Part shown: piece after piece, positions 8,120 to 13,863 of the stretch
How positions within the stretch are numbered: the first letter of the stretch is position 1
How the letters are laid out: every line of letters starts with the position of its first letter
Origin: a virus
Direction: 5' to 3' (one strand)
Virus record (IMG/VR): IMGVR_UViG_3300040856_000417
Span: 1 to 21,564 of that record
DNA: 21,564 nucleotides
Translations under genes and position numbers: made by a program
Notes under the pieces: generated by a model
What the model saw: only the letters and a program-made list of their open reading frames with translations
Told to the model about the DNA's origin: nothing
Databases searched by the model: none

Positions 8120-8869
8120 ATGAAGAAGACTGAACAGTACGTCGATAAGTCGTACAAGCTGACGCGGGAGGTAGCTCCGCTTTCGTACATGCTGCCCACC
8201 CGCAACACACGTCGTATGCCACTCTTGCACTTCGATGAAGAGACAGGCACGAACAGAGCGTTGCGCTATGCGCGTAACCAACAATCTCCTTATGAGGACG
8301 AGCAGGATGGCAACGCCATTGTTGAACCTATCATCTTTGAGGACGGCTTCCTTTATGTGGAGCGAAGCAATCAGGTGCTTCAGCACTTCCTGAGTGTCCA
8401 CCCTCTTTTCGGAAAGTCTTTCGTAGAGGTGGACAAGGAAAAGGATGCAGAAGCAGAGGTGGAATACTTGGCTCTTGAAGCTGATGCCCTTGCCGAGGCA
8501 CGTAACCTTTCGTTGGAAGAAATCGAAAACGTTGTCCGCGTGGCCTTCGGTCGCAATACGGAGCGTATGTCTTCTGCCGAGCTGAAGCGTGATGTCTTGG
8601 TGTTGGCTAAGAATGACCCTGAGAGCTTCTTAAACCTTATCCAAGACCCTGAGCTGAGGTTCTCCTCAAACGTTCGGAGGTTCTTCGATGCAGGGTTCTT
8701 GAGCACTCGTCGCCAAGGCACGGAGGTGTGGTTTAGCACACCGACCAACAAGAAGAAGATGCTTAGTGTCCCATTTGGGCTTGAGCCAACGCAAGCGGCT
8801 GCATCGTTCCTTAAGAGCGATGACGGAATTGAAGCGTTGAAGATGCTAGAGGCTCTACTTGAGGAGTAA
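8120..8869 (+). CDS. Conserved coat-adjacent structural protein, role unknown
   Basis: The 249-residue protein has two visible parts. Residues 1-110 form a compact region with PLLHFDEETGTNRALRY, QQSPYEDEQDGNAIVEPIIF and a strand-helix run through NQVLQHFLSVHPL. Residues about 110-249 are helical and charged (KDAEAEVEYLALEADALAEA, then SAELKRDVLVLAKNDPESFL) and end in DDGIEALKMLEALLEE. I recognise the type of protein from phages of aquatic Bacteroidota, where it tends to follow the coat gene, but I know of no assigned function. Candidates are a minor head protein or a head-completion factor. It lies between a strong hairpin upstream and a perfect terminator downstream, so it probably ends the coat transcription unit or has its own promoter; the leader contains TAATTTTT, one base off the -7 consensus. 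The ATG at 8120 has no Shine-Dalgarno site. Confidence 0.75.
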   Translation: MKKTEQYVDKSYKLTREVAPLSYMLPTRNTRRMPLLHFDEETGTNRALRYARNQQSPYEDEQDGNAIVEPIIFEDGFLYVERSNQVLQHFLSVHPLFGKSFVEVDKEKDAEAEVEYLALEADALAEARNLSLEEIENVVRVAFGRNTERMSSAELKRDVLVLAKNDPESFLNLIQDPELRFSSNVRRFFDAGFLSTRRQGTEVWFSTPTNKKKMLSVPFGLEPTQAAASFLKSDDGIEALKMLEALLEE

Positions 8870-8894
8870 GCACTATTACCCGACAGGGAAAGAG

Positions 8895-8923
8895 AGAGGA
8901 GCAGAAATGCTCCTCTTTTTTTT
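8895..8923 (+). terminator. Perfect GAAA-tetraloop terminator
   Basis: AGAGGAGCA (8895-8903) pairs perfectly with TGCTCCTCT (8908-8916) around a GAAA loop, and eight T residues follow (8916-8923). It closes the coat-adjacent unit. A nearly identical structure recurs at 11547. Confidence 0.93.
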
Positions 8924-8927
8924 GCCC

Positions 8928-8935
8928 TATCTTTG
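8928..8935 (+). promoter_or_regulatory. -7 promoter box TATCTTTG for the small-protein array
   Basis: TATCTTTG begins four bases after the terminator's T tract. It is flanked by a short inverted repeat (CCCTA/TAGGG). No -33 element is apparent. The first array gene starts 35 bases downstream, so the leader would be about 30 bases, longer than at the other promoters here. Confidence 0.72.
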
Positions 8936-8970
8936 TAGGGATATTTTTTTACTCACGCAGAATTTTTTAC

Positions 8971-9318
8971 ATGCAGAAGTATATCAAGGTTACAGGAATT
9001 CCCGCTGCTGTTCAGGTAGTAAACTGTAGAGACATCATTGGGATTGTTAGGCCCAACAGCACATCCCCAAGGTTTGGAATTACCACAACGGATACGGAGA
9101 CAAAAATTGTCTACATGGATTCTGAGAGTGGCCTATCAGAGGTTACATTATTTACCCACGCTGCGGCAGGCACCTCCGCAAATCGTATAGCGCAAGCTAA
9201 CTTTCTCAAGAACTTGATTGTTCAGGCGTGGGAGCAGCCCTACACAGAACCATTTCTTGCTGTTGAGGCAGATGACTTCCCTGTGGCTGTTACAGGTGTT
9301 AACCCCGCAAACGCATAA
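8971..9318 (+). CDS. Small array protein 1 (subfamily A)
   Basis: This is the first of nine adjacent small genes (115 residues). It opens with MQKYIKVTG, shared in form by most of the array, then VVNCRDIIGIV, a strand with KIVYMD, a helix (NRIAQANFLKNLIVQAW) and the close QPYTEPFLAVEADDFPVAVT. That ending recurs in array proteins 3 and 4 and defines subfamily A. The likely fold is a small alpha/beta protein with four strands, one helix and a final strand. There is no signal peptide, membrane segment or recognised domain. It carries a longer central loop (TSPRFGITTTDTETK) than its relatives. Position between coat and connector genes suggests a virion accessory protein; this is inference. Confidence 0.8.
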   Translation: MQKYIKVTGIPAAVQVVNCRDIIGIVRPNSTSPRFGITTTDTETKIVYMDSESGLSEVTLFTHAAAGTSANRIAQANFLKNLIVQAWEQPYTEPFLAVEADDFPVAVTGVNPANA

Positions 9319-9320
9319 TC

Positions 9321-9605
9321 ATGCAGAAGTATCTACAATTTACAGACGCTGAAGGTCAGGAGCACCTGATTAACCTGAATCACGTTTCGTTGGTTAATGG
9401 TGTATCATCCACTAGAACTGATTTTAAGTATTTTTCTACGGAGCTAAACACCGACGTGAACATTACTCATGGAACCGACAGGTTTCCTAACGAGTTTCAG
9501 CAGTATACCTTGGAGCAGATGAGGAAGTGCTTGTCTTCTGATTGGAAGAAGCCCGTGCTTGTGTGTGAACCACCTGTTGCTATTGCAGTAACTACAATCT
9601 CATAA
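9321..9605 (+). CDS. Small array protein 2 (subfamily B)
   Basis: The 94-residue product starts MQKYLQFTDAEG, close to protein 1 at both DNA and protein level for its first four codons, but its second half differs: FKYFSTELNTDVNITHGT, then a helix ending LEQMRKCLSSDWKKP, and a final strand IAVTTIS. The TH-D/G-x turn, the WF/LEQM-x-x-L-x-x-x-W helix and the short C-terminal strand are shared with array proteins 5 and 6, making subfamily B. It follows gene 1 after two bases (TAATC then ATG) and overlaps gene 3 by one base, so these genes are co-transcribed and probably translationally coupled. Function unknown. Confidence 0.8.
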   Translation: MQKYLQFTDAEGQEHLINLNHVSLVNGVSSTRTDFKYFSTELNTDVNITHGTDRFPNEFQQYTLEQMRKCLSSDWKKPVLVCEPPVAIAVTTIS

Positions 9606-9925
9606 TGGATATGACTAAGTACATTAAAGTTACAGGGGTTGGTGGAACGACTAACACGATTATTCCATGCAATGATTTATACAAGATGACCATTGATACA
9701 GTGGCTCCTCTTACCGCAGTTGATTTGAAATACTTTGATACTGACGTGGATTCTCATGCAATCATTTTGCAAACTGACGCTACTACGACAGAAAAACTTG
9801 CTGAACAAGCCACCTTCCTTGCCGACAAGATTGTAGAGGCGTTGCAGCTCCCATACGAAAAGCCTATGCTTGAGGTTTCTGCAGACGGATTCCCTTCACC
9901 GCTTAACTCAATCACAATTACGTAA
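9605..9925 (+). CDS. Small array protein 3 (subfamily A)
   Basis: The 106-residue protein begins MDMTKYIKVTGVGG; a second ATG at residue 3 gives a start that aligns better with the other array members, so the true start may be 9611. It then shows TIIPCNDLYKMTID, VDLKYFDTDVDSH, a helix AEQATFLADKIVEAL and QLPYEKPMLEVSADGFPS. The P-Y-x-x-P-x-L-x-V-x-A-x-x-F-P ending matches proteins 1 and 4. The first ATG overlaps the previous stop (ATAATG). No known domain is visible. Confidence 0.78.
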   Translation: MDMTKYIKVTGVGGTTNTIIPCNDLYKMTIDTVAPLTAVDLKYFDTDVDSHAIILQTDATTTEKLAEQATFLADKIVEALQLPYEKPMLEVSADGFPSPLNSITIT

Positions 9926-9927
9926 TT

Positions 9928-10251
9928 ATGCAGAAGTACCTCAAAATCACCGGACTTACGGTAGGCTTTAACACTGAGTCGATTGTGCCTGTTTACAATG
10001 TAGCACGAATTGCAAGGGATGGCACAGGGCCGAACTACACACTTGTGGAGCTAAAGTGTTTTTCTTCTCACCTTAGCGGAGACAACATTGCTATTACACA
10101 TGAGAACGCTACGGAAGCGAAAAATATCGAGATGTGCAATTTCGTCGCCGACCTCATTATGAAAGCTCAACAGCAGAAGTACACCGAGCCTTACCTTGAG
10201 ATAGCGGCCACGGACTTTCCTGTCACAGTAACCAACGTAGTTGTAAACTAA
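9928..10251 (+). CDS. Small array protein 4 (subfamily A)
   Basis: The 107-residue protein opens MQKYLKITGL and continues with SIVPVYNVARIARDG, LVELKCFSSHLSGD, IAITHEN, a helix ending NFVADLIMKAQQQ, and KYTEPYLEIAATDFPVTVT. It shares the YTEP-x-L-x-(V/I)-x-A-x-DFPV-x-VT ending with protein 1 almost exactly, so these two are the closest pair in the array. The ITH turn is also found in subfamily B, which links the two subfamilies. Two bases separate it from gene 3. Function unknown; likely virion accessory by position. Confidence 0.8.
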   Translation: MQKYLKITGLTVGFNTESIVPVYNVARIARDGTGPNYTLVELKCFSSHLSGDNIAITHENATEAKNIEMCNFVADLIMKAQQQKYTEPYLEIAATDFPVTVTNVVVN

Positions 10252-10256
10252 GGGTC

Positions 10257-10541
10257 ATGGAAAAGTTTATCACCATCACAGACACTACGACGGGTCAAAA
10301 GCATCTGATTCCCCTGAACCAAATTGCAGGATTCAACTCAACAACTACGGTGCTTACTATTAAGTATAAACCACCTAGCGCAGATTCGCCTGCAGAGTAC
10401 GATATCACTCACGATACCGCACCAAGCCCTACAGCTTTTAGAGTGTGGTTTGTTGAGCAGATGGAAGCCATTCTTGCATCAGATTGGAGGCATGTTACTG
10501 CCGAGCCTACACCGCCTTATACAGTAACATCAATCGTCTAA
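10257..10541 (+). CDS. Small array protein 5 (subfamily B)
   Basis: The 94-residue protein starts MEKFITITDTTTGQKHLIPL, followed by NQIAGFNS, VLTIKYKPPSAD, YDITHDTAPSPTAF, the helix RVWFVEQMEAILASDWRHV and PPYTVTSIV. It equals protein 2 in length and shares with protein 6 the W-F-V-x-E-M-E-x-I-L-A-x-x-W helix and the APPY/TPPY-x-VT-x-I end. The leader TAAGGGTC before ATG resembles that of gene 6 (TAAGTC), consistent with duplication of the unit including its leader. No function can be assigned from sequence. Confidence 0.8.
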   Translation: MEKFITITDTTTGQKHLIPLNQIAGFNSTTTVLTIKYKPPSADSPAEYDITHDTAPSPTAFRVWFVEQMEAILASDWRHVTAEPTPPYTVTSIV

Positions 10542-10544
10542 GTC

Positions 10545-10844
10545 ATGAAAAAGTATCTTACCCTTACAAACGGAGCTTCAGGGCAAAAATTTCCAATTGA
10601 CGTGACTCAGATTTTGGGCTTTGAAGATTCAACGGCCTCGACTACTCAGATGACAATCATCTTTAGACCTATTATAGGCAATGAAGATTTGAGACTGAGA
10701 ATCAGTCACGACGCTGCTCCTAATGCTTACGCCTTTCAGAATTGGTTTGTCGGAGAGATGGAGCGGATTTTGGCGGGCAATTGGAGAGAAGTTGAAGATG
10801 CCCCCGCGCCACCTTATGCCGTAACAGCTATCTTTATCGTTTAA
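10545..10844 (+). CDS. Small array protein 6 (subfamily B)
   Basis: The 99-residue protein begins MKKYLTLTNGASGQKFPIDV and continues with TQILGFEDS, MTIIFRPIIGNED, LRISHDAAPNAYAF, the helix QNWFVGEMERILAGNWREV and a PPYAVTAIF end. Its helix and C terminus match protein 5 position by position, which makes 5 and 6 the second close pair of the array. Three bases separate it from gene 5. The pairing of an acidic helix with aromatic anchors (W, F, W) could serve self-association. Function unknown. Confidence 0.8.
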   Translation: MKKYLTLTNGASGQKFPIDVTQILGFEDSTASTTQMTIIFRPIIGNEDLRLRISHDAAPNAYAFQNWFVGEMERILAGNWREVEDAPAPPYAVTAIFIV

Positions 10845-10854
10845 TTACAAGAAT

Positions 10855-11232
10855 ATGAGCGATTACAAATACATCAAGTTCACTGACCTCACTAGCGCGG
10901 TTGGTCAAACCGAGCAGACTGTGGCGATTTATGGACTCAGGAACAACACCTTTTCCTCAACGTATGTTACTGTTAACTTTCAATACATCCTTGGAGATGT
11001 AGCAGATAACGCATTTAGCATTGGCGTAGTCGGGCCGGATGGAAGTACGCCTTTTACGTCGGGCGGAGCAGCAGGATATGACGTTGACGCTTACGTTAAT
11101 TTTGCCAATGCGATTGTTGATTTTGTTCTTGATGCAGTAGAAAACGGAAAAAAGGTAACTGAGGTCAAAGCGGGTCTTGAGGGAACTATTCGTCAAGACC
11201 TTGGTGTCATTACAAGCGTTTCATTTAACTAA
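10855..11232 (+). CDS. Small array protein 7 (diverged)
   Basis: At 125 residues this is the longest array member. The start MSDYKYIKFTDLTSA keeps the K-Y-I-K-F/V-T signature, and VTVNFQYILGD corresponds to the third strand of the others. A glycine-rich stretch (GPDGSTPFTSGGAAG) replaces the compact ITH turn, and the helix YVNFANAIVDFVLDAVENG is followed by KVTEVKAGLEGTIRQDLGVI instead of either standard ending. It therefore belongs to the same set but to neither subfamily A nor B. A ten-base gap precedes it and three bases follow it. Function unknown. Confidence 0.76.
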   Translation: MSDYKYIKFTDLTSAVGQTEQTVAIYGLRNNTFSSTYVTVNFQYILGDVADNAFSIGVVGPDGSTPFTSGGAAGYDVDAYVNFANAIVDFVLDAVENGKKVTEVKAGLEGTIRQDLGVITSVSFN

Positions 11233-11235
11233 GCT

Positions 11236-11526
11236 ATGTTTACAAACGAAAAATACCTCAAGTTTACCGCACTATCAGGTCGTAGATTTTTTATTCGGGT
11301 AAGCGATATTATCAGTATTAATGTCCTTTCTGCAACTAGACTCGACATTGTGTATGCCCAAGCAGAGCAGGCGTCTCAGGGTTGGAATATCTCACTTACT
11401 ACTGCAGCAGACGCAAACGCAGCAGTCGCAGATTTTATGGCGCAGGCTATTGATATGCAGTCAACACCTTATACGGTGAGTGTAAGGGACTTGTCGGAAA
11501 ACGGATATGTAATCACAGGTCAGTAA
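11236..11526 (+). CDS. Small array protein 8 (diverged), last of the first unit
   Basis: The 96-residue protein starts MFTNEKYLKFTALSGRRFF and then shows IRVSDIISINVLS, LDIVYAQAEQ, WNISLTTAADANAAVADFMA and STPYTVSVRDLSE. The K-Y-L-K-F-T opening, the V-x-D-I-I strand and the P-Y-x-V ending place it in the array family, though the helix is shorter and alanine-rich. It is the last gene before a strong terminator (11547-11573), so genes 1 to 8 form one transcription unit. Function unknown. Confidence 0.76.
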   Translation: MFTNEKYLKFTALSGRRFFIRVSDIISINVLSATRLDIVYAQAEQASQGWNISLTTAADANAAVADFMAQAIDMQSTPYTVSVRDLSENGYVITGQ

Positions 11527-11546
11527 GACTATCCTACTACAGAAAG

Positions 11547-11573
11547 AGAGGGGCAATAGCCCCTCTTTTTTTT
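11547..11573 (+). terminator. Terminator closing the eight-gene array unit
   Basis: AGAGGGGC (11547-11554) pairs perfectly with GCCCCTCT (11559-11566) around an AATA loop, with eight T residues from 11566. Stem length, T count and the purine-rich approach match the terminator at 8895 but the stem and loop bases differ. Confidence 0.93.
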
Positions 11574-11576
11574 GGC

Positions 11577-11584
11577 TATCTTTG
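11577..11584 (+). promoter_or_regulatory. -7 promoter box TATCTTTG giving a leaderless message
   Basis: TATCTTTG begins four bases after the terminator T tract and ends only four bases before the ATG at 11589. With the usual Bacteroidota geometry the first transcribed base falls at or next to the start codon. A short inverted repeat (GCTA/TAGC) flanks the box. Confidence 0.72.
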
Positions 11585-11588
11585 TAGC

Positions 11589-11912
11589 ATGAACGGGCTA
11601 ATTAGAATACAGAGTGGGCGTGACCCTGACCTCTACATCCCCGTTGATTCTATCAAGGAGATAACGAGAACAGGGGCAGCACAAATCACTATTGTGACAT
11701 ACCCGGTATTGCTGAATAGGGCAGGTACTAATGATGCACCTGCTTATGTGCTTACAGAGACGGGTTCAGGTGCAGGCACTGCTGATGAGGATAACGTGCA
11801 AGCTCTAGTTGAGGCATGGACTTCTGTGCTTAGGGGTCAGCAATCTGTTGCCACCGTAAACTTTAGATTTCCTATTGACGGCTTTAGCAGGGCGATGTTT
11901 GTGTGGGCCTAA
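11589..11912 (+). CDS. Small array protein 9 (diverged), own transcription unit
   Basis: The 107-residue protein opens MNGLIRIQSGRDPDLYIPVD, followed by SIKEITRTGAAQITIVTYPV. The strand-(I/V)-P-V-D-S-I pattern and the third strand ending in tyrosine match the array plan, while the start lacks the K-Y signature. A loop rich in glycine and alanine (TGSGAGTADEDN) leads into a helix (VQALVEAWTSVLRG) and a final strand VNFRFPIDGFSRAMFVW, somewhat like the DFPV ending of subfamily A. It stands alone between a terminator-promoter cassette upstream and a weaker hairpin plus promoter downstream, so it can be expressed independently of genes 1-8. Four bases separate its ATG from the promoter box, so translation is probably leaderless. 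Function unknown. Confidence 0.74.
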   Translation: MNGLIRIQSGRDPDLYIPVDSIKEITRTGAAQITIVTYPVLLNRAGTNDAPAYVLTETGSGAGTADEDNVQALVEAWTSVLRGQQSVATVNFRFPIDGFSRAMFVWA

Positions 11913-11915
11913 GCC

Positions 11916-11933
11916 AAAAGCCCTCTGCTTTTT
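11916..11933 (+). terminator. Weak hairpin with short T tract
   Basis: AAAAGC (11916-11921) pairs with GCTTTT (11927-11932) around CCTCT, with five T residues from 11929. The stem is short and mostly A-T, so termination would be partial. Confidence 0.45.
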
Positions 11934-11940
11934 AATTCCG

Positions 11941-11948
11941 TATCTTTG
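11941..11948 (+). promoter_or_regulatory. -7 promoter box TATCTTTG for connector and tail genes
   Basis: TATCTTTG lies 14 bases before the ATG at 11963. Together with the preceding bases it forms a 16-base sequence (11933-11948) found again unchanged at 20289-20304. It would drive the connector genes and probably the nozzle. Confidence 0.7.
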
Positions 11949-11962
11949 CCTAAAACGAGGCA

Positions 11963-12934
11963 ATGATTAACTCAGTCAGACAATCTGTTCTGTCTGTGCT
12001 AAACAAGAATAACTACGGTTATCTCTCACCTGCTGACTTCAATCTATTTGCAAAGCAGGCACAGCTAGATATCTTCGAAAGTTATTTTTATCAGTACAAC
12101 TATCAGATAAACAAGGAAAACGCCCGACAGTCAGGCACGGGTATTGCGGACTTGGCGAAGGGCATCGAGGAGTCGATGGACTTGTTTTCTGTGACTCGTG
12201 GACTCAACCTCGATACAACCGCAGCAGGGCAGTACCTGATGCCATCAGCAGCCACCACAGGTAGCGACTACTACCTTGTTAACAAGCTCCTTGTGTATAA
12301 GGGCATCGTGACTTCAGGTACGACCACAGGGTTTACGGGGCCGGGCAACAACATTTTGACTGATAGTGGAGCTACTTTTTCGTCAGACACTATTGTAGCC
12401 GGAGATATTGTAGGAGTGGAGACAGCGACGCAGGGCGTTCAGTACGTGACCGTGGTATCTGTTAATTCGAACACACAGATTACTGTTACAGGAACTGTCC
12501 TTAGCGCAGCAGGTTTCCCCTACACCATCTTCAGCGCAAACACTCAACAGAACGAGGCAGAAAAGGTGACGCATAGCAAGATTACTATGCTCAACAACTC
12601 CATCTACACTGCTCCTACACTTGAGTACCCTGCGTACACCTCTGAGGAGACTTCAGTTCAGGTCTTCCCAAGCACCAATATGACAGCGGGTCGGGTGATT
12701 GCTCAATACTTTAGGTATCCTAAAGACCCGAATTGGACGTATGTAACTCTTGGTGGAGGTGAGCCTGTGTTCAATCAAACAGCGAGTGACTTCCAAGACT
12801 TTGAAGTGCCGCTTGATGAGGAGAACAATCTCACTATGAAGATTCTTCAGTACGCAGGTATTACGATTAGAGAGCCTGAAGTCTTTGGCTTTGCTACGGG
12901 TGAAGAAACCAAGGAGCAACAAAAAGAAGGATAA
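11963..12934 (+). CDS. Head-tail connector or ring protein (putative) with inserted beta domain
   Basis: The product has 323 residues. Its N terminus (INSVRQSVLSVLNKNNYGYL, then SPADFNLFAKQAQLDIFESY) is helical and of a type seen in aquatic Bacteroidota phages just before the tail-tube gene. Residues about 114-191 look like an inserted small beta domain: ILTDSGATFSSDTIVAGDIV, then YVTVVSVNSNTQITVTG and PYTIF, a pattern common in phage structural proteins. The flanking halves join smoothly across it (YKG to NTQQNEAEKVTHSKITMLN). The C-terminal part (FPSTNMTAGRVIAQYFRYPK) ends in a lysine/glutamate-rich tail. Role as a connector or ring beneath the portal is inferred from position. A promoter box lies 14 bases upstream, and the stop overlaps the next start by one base (TAATG). 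Confidence 0.68.
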   Translation: MINSVRQSVLSVLNKNNYGYLSPADFNLFAKQAQLDIFESYFYQYNYQINKENARQSGTGIADLAKGIEESMDLFSVTRGLNLDTTAAGQYLMPSAATTGSDYYLVNKLLVYKGIVTSGTTTGFTGPGNNILTDSGATFSSDTIVAGDIVGVETATQGVQYVTVVSVNSNTQITVTGTVLSAAGFPYTIFSANTQQNEAEKVTHSKITMLNNSIYTAPTLEYPAYTSEETSVQVFPSTNMTAGRVIAQYFRYPKDPNWTYVTLGGGEPVFNQTASDFQDFEVPLDEENNLTMKILQYAGITIREPEVFGFATGEETKEQQKEG

Positions 12935-13863
12935 TGGCGTACATCAATCAGTTTCAGTATTACGAGAACGGGGGAGCAAATCCTGAAGGAGCCAATTGGG
13001 GTTCCTATCAGTACGTTTCCCTGTACGATATTGTCAACAACTTCATGTTGATGTACTCAGGCAACCACAGCCTTGTCAACAACGAAGAGAGATACAAGGT
13101 TCTGTTTCATGCCAAGCGTGCCATTCAGGAGCTTAACTACGATGCCTTCAAGGAGCTGAAGGTTTTGCAGCTTACCATCACAGACCAATACAGGTTTATC
13201 CTGCCATCTGACTTTGTGAATTGGGTTCGCATCTCCATGTACAAGAATGGATACCTGTACCCGCTGACCGAAAACATTCAGGTCAACTACGCCAAGTCAT
13301 ACCTGCAGGACAACAACGAACGCATCTTGTTTGATGTGGACGGCAATGCTCTGTCTCCTGAGTTCTCAGAGATTGACTACCAACGCATCACGGGAGGTAA
13401 GAAAAGCATCTACCTCAATACGGGTCACCCCTTCGATGGTTTCGAGGGATACTTCGTAGGAGGCCATTGGTACTTTGAGACTCCTTTCGGTGGGGCGTGG
13501 TATGCGCTCAACACGGAGACGGCGAATGCCAATCCGACCTTTGCCATTGACCGAGCATCAGGCGTAATCAACTTCAGCTCTAACATCGGAACGGGAGCAT
13601 CTGTGGTTCTTGAGTACGTGTCAGACGGCATGGAGAATGGGGACGACAGCAAGGTTCACATCAACAAGCTCTTTGAAGACTTTGTTTACGCATACATCGA
13701 GTACGCCATCTTGAACAGCAAGTTGGGTGTGCAGGAGTATGTGGTCAACAGAGCACGCAAAAGAAAGGGTGCGCTGTTGCGCAACGCTAAAATCAGAATC
13801 AGTAATATCCATCCCGGCAGATTGTTGATGAACCTCCGTGGAATGGATAAGTGGATTAAGTAA
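12934..13863 (+). CDS. Tail tubular/adaptor protein (T7 gp11 or P22 gp4-like, putative)
   Basis: The 309-residue protein follows the connector with a one-base overlap and precedes the nozzle gene with another (TAATG at both ends), which suggests equal co-translation. The segment VSLYDIVNNFMLMYSGNHSL (about residues 25-44) and the helix ERYKVLFHAKRAIQELNYDA (about 50-69) are typical of adaptor proteins that bind the portal and carry the nozzle. A beta part follows (VLQLTITDQYRFILPSDFVN, then WVRISMYKNGYLYPL), a tryptophan/glycine-rich central region, and a C-terminal helix pair (KLFEDFVYAYIEYAILNSKL, then VVNRARKRKGALLRNAKIRI). Such order (adaptor then nozzle) is standard in podoviruses. The equivalence to T7 gp11 or P22 gp4 is by position and helix pattern. 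Confidence 0.75.
   Translation: MAYINQFQYYENGGANPEGANWGSYQYVSLYDIVNNFMLMYSGNHSLVNNEERYKVLFHAKRAIQELNYDAFKELKVLQLTITDQYRFILPSDFVNWVRISMYKNGYLYPLTENIQVNYAKSYLQDNNERILFDVDGNALSPEFSEIDYQRITGGKKSIYLNTGHPFDGFEGYFVGGHWYFETPFGGAWYALNTETANANPTFAIDRASGVINFSSNIGTGASVVLEYVSDGMENGDDSKVHINKLFEDFVYAYIEYAILNSKLGVQEYVVNRARKRKGALLRNAKIRISNIHPGRLLMNLRGMDKWIK

Larger units (their letters stand above)
8971..11912 (+). repeat. Tandem array of nine diverged small paralogous genes
   Basis: Nine consecutive genes encode proteins of 94-125 residues with a common plan: an opening K-Y/F-(I/L)-x-(V/F/I)-T strand, a second strand with (I/V)-x-(P/L)-x-(N/D)-x-(I/V), a third hydrophobic strand ending in an aromatic, an (I/L)-(T/S)-H-type turn, one amphipathic helix and a final strand. 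Three belong to subfamily A (genes 1, 3, 4), three to subfamily B (2, 5, 6), and three are diverged (7, 8, 9). Three of them share the identical DNA start ATGCAGAAGTA. The family relation is read by eye from pattern, so it needs alignment to confirm. Confidence 0.75.

Noticed and set aside
8971-11912. Diversity-generating retroelement or CRISPR-like explanation for the repeated genes
   Set aside because: No reverse transcriptase, template repeat or regular short repeats are visible; the copies differ along their whole length, as in old gene duplications.
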